This document shows, in pieces, positions 62,999 to 64,000 of a stretch of 64,000 bases of DNA. The notes under the pieces are model-generated. The model had not been told where the DNA came from. It did no database searches and was given only the letters and a program-made list of their open reading frames with translations. Both the position numbers and the translations under genes were made by a program. The first letter of the stretch is position 1, and every line of letters starts with the position of its first letter. Source of the DNA: Acidobacteriota bacterium (GTDB lineage: Bacteria; Acidobacteriota; Blastocatellia; RBC074). The stretch lies in the NCBI GenBank assembly GCA_016710075.1, contig JADJLO010000002.1, forward strand, positions 1 through 64,000. Reading direction: 5' to 3'.

Positions 62999-63964
62999 AT
63001 GAGCAACGTAGTTGTCTGTCTTTTTTCAGCATCCGGGTATGATCGTGCGGCGCAGGGAGTCGCCGGGGCCGGCAGGCGCCTTGCGGACTCTCTCGGCGCA
63101 AAGATGCATATTGTTGCAATAGGCCCAAGCAATCCCGATTTCAACTCTCAGGCGGCAGCCGTTGCGGATTCAGTAATTGTTGCCGACCAGGCTGAGCTTT
63201 CGGAGTATCAGCCGGAGATTTGCCTCGAAGCGCTCAAACAGCTTTGCCGGCCGCTGGAGCCGCGCGCGGTGATTCTGAGCAACGACACATGGAGCCAGGA
63301 ACTGGCGCCGCGACTGGCTCACCGGCTGGGCGGAAGCGCAGCCGGCGACTGCCTCGATCTGACGGTCGTCGATGGTTCGATCCGCATCAAACGCAGCGTA
63401 TACGGAGGCAAGGCGGTCGCGACAATCGAGCTGAAGCGATCACCGGCCGTGGCCTGGGTGCGCTCGCGGGCTTTCGATCCGGCAGCTTTAGCTGCATCGA
63501 CTGGCGAGATAAAACACGCATCTGCCGAAATAAAACCCGATGACCGGACACGGATCGTCGAGCGGAAATCAGAGACTTCCGGCGAAGCCAGACTCGAAGA
63601 TGCCAAATTGATCATCTCCGGCGGCCGCGGGCTTGGCGGACCTGAGCCATTCAAGGATTTACAGGAAGTTGCGGCGATGCTTGGCGGTCAGGTTGGGGCT
63701 TCCCGCGCTGCCTGCGATTCCGGATGGTGTCCGCCTTCGTGGCAAATAGGACAGACCGGCAAGAAGGTCGCCCCGGGACTCTATCTTGCCGTCGCAATTC
63801 AGGGCGCCAGCCAGCATATCGCCGGCATGTCCGATTCGAAAGTAGTCGCTGCCGTCAATATCGACCCCGATGCGCCGATCTTCAAACACTGCAAATTCGG
63901 CATCGTCGAGGATTACAAAAAAGTCATCCCGCTGCTCAAAGAGAAGCTGGCAGCCATGAAATAG
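62999..63964 (+). CDS. etfA: electron transfer flavoprotein subunit alpha
   Basis: A 321-residue ETF alpha chain. The C-terminal FAD domain is well preserved: LIISGGRGLGGPEPFKDLQEVAAMLGGQVGASRAACDSGWCPPSWQIGQTG, then VAPGLYLAVAIQGASQHIAGM and VVAAVNIDPDAPIFKHCKFGIVEDYKKVIPLLKE. FAD-contact positions look normal. It completes the EtfAB pair with the upstream gene. No ETF-ubiquinone oxidoreductase or acyl-CoA dehydrogenase gene is in view. Confidence 0.95.
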   Translation: MSNVVVCLFSASGYDRAAQGVAGAGRRLADSLGAKMHIVAIGPSNPDFNSQAAAVADSVIVADQAELSEYQPEICLEALKQLCRPLEPRAVILSNDTWSQELAPRLAHRLGGSAAGDCLDLTVVDGSIRIKRSVYGGKAVATIELKRSPAVAWVRSRAFDPAALAASTGEIKHASAEIKPDDRTRIVERKSETSGEARLEDAKLIISGGRGLGGPEPFKDLQEVAAMLGGQVGASRAACDSGWCPPSWQIGQTGKKVAPGLYLAVAIQGASQHIAGMSDSKVVAAVNIDPDAPIFKHCKFGIVEDYKKVIPLLKEKLAAMK

Positions 63965-64000
63965 AGTTTATATGTGAGTAGTCGGTTGGCAGTTGGCGAC

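Overview
The window looks like a chromosomal stretch of an acidobacterium, probably of the Blastocatellia type. The best taxonomic clue is the protein at 22619-24793, which has the N-terminal and VWA-like layout of the 'acidobacterial VWFA-related' family. The many DinB-fold and DUF1579/DUF1080 proteins, the very long IPT/TIG repeat protein and the moderate G+C content agree with this. The taxonomy is inference; there is no rRNA gene here.

Layout. 1-650: a GC-rich, broken alpha/beta-hydrolase fragment unlike the rest. 0.7-12.7 kb: small accessory and enzyme genes (two serine hydrolases, DmpA-type aminopeptidase, DinB, glyoxalase fold, AlkA, YdeI, GNAT, NUDIX), a truncated protein kinase ending at a G-quadruplex-like tract, and a formyltransferase/deacetylase pair. 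12.7-15.3 kb: a prolidase-type peptidase and an enolase-superfamily enzyme. 15.6-22.5 kb: a plus-strand run of small genes (hydrolase, haem-motif TPR protein, hotdog thioesterase, SET domain, methyltransferases, small membrane proteins, ACT domain). 22.6-24.8 kb: the VWFA-related protein. 25-37.8 kb: mostly enzymes and membrane proteins (GIY-YIG, membrane glycosyltransferase, ICMT, strictosidine-synthase-like, penicillin acylase, APC permease). 38.2-45.2 kb: a 2352-residue secreted protein with two PPC domains, two cohesin-like domains around a dockerin-like pair, and 16 IPT/TIG repeats. 45.4-53.1 kb: M28 peptidase, a 28-residue Lys/Ala/Pro peptide gene with its own promoter and terminator, histidine phosphatase, tRNA-Arg(CCG), GlsB-like protein, secA. 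53.3-56.3 kb: a Rad50/SbcC-like ATPase. 56.5-62 kb: a minus-strand carbohydrate-catabolism operon plus DUF1080 and haloalkane-dehalogenase-like proteins. 62.2-64 kb: etfBA.

The most unusual content is non-coding. Intergenic regions carry two families of hairpins whose arms are themselves tandem short repeats: a 7-bp unit (consensus TTYAARG; five copies) and a 9-bp unit (consensus ACGRAAYAR; three copies, one a perfect 48-bp inverted repeat). Two further palindrome families are also present. Several lie between convergent genes and overlap stop codons, so they could act as two-way terminators, but they may be mobile. Eight apparent single-base frameshifts fall in six genes. Consensus errors in a long-read assembly are as likely as real gene decay, and protein calls in those places should be read with this in mind.
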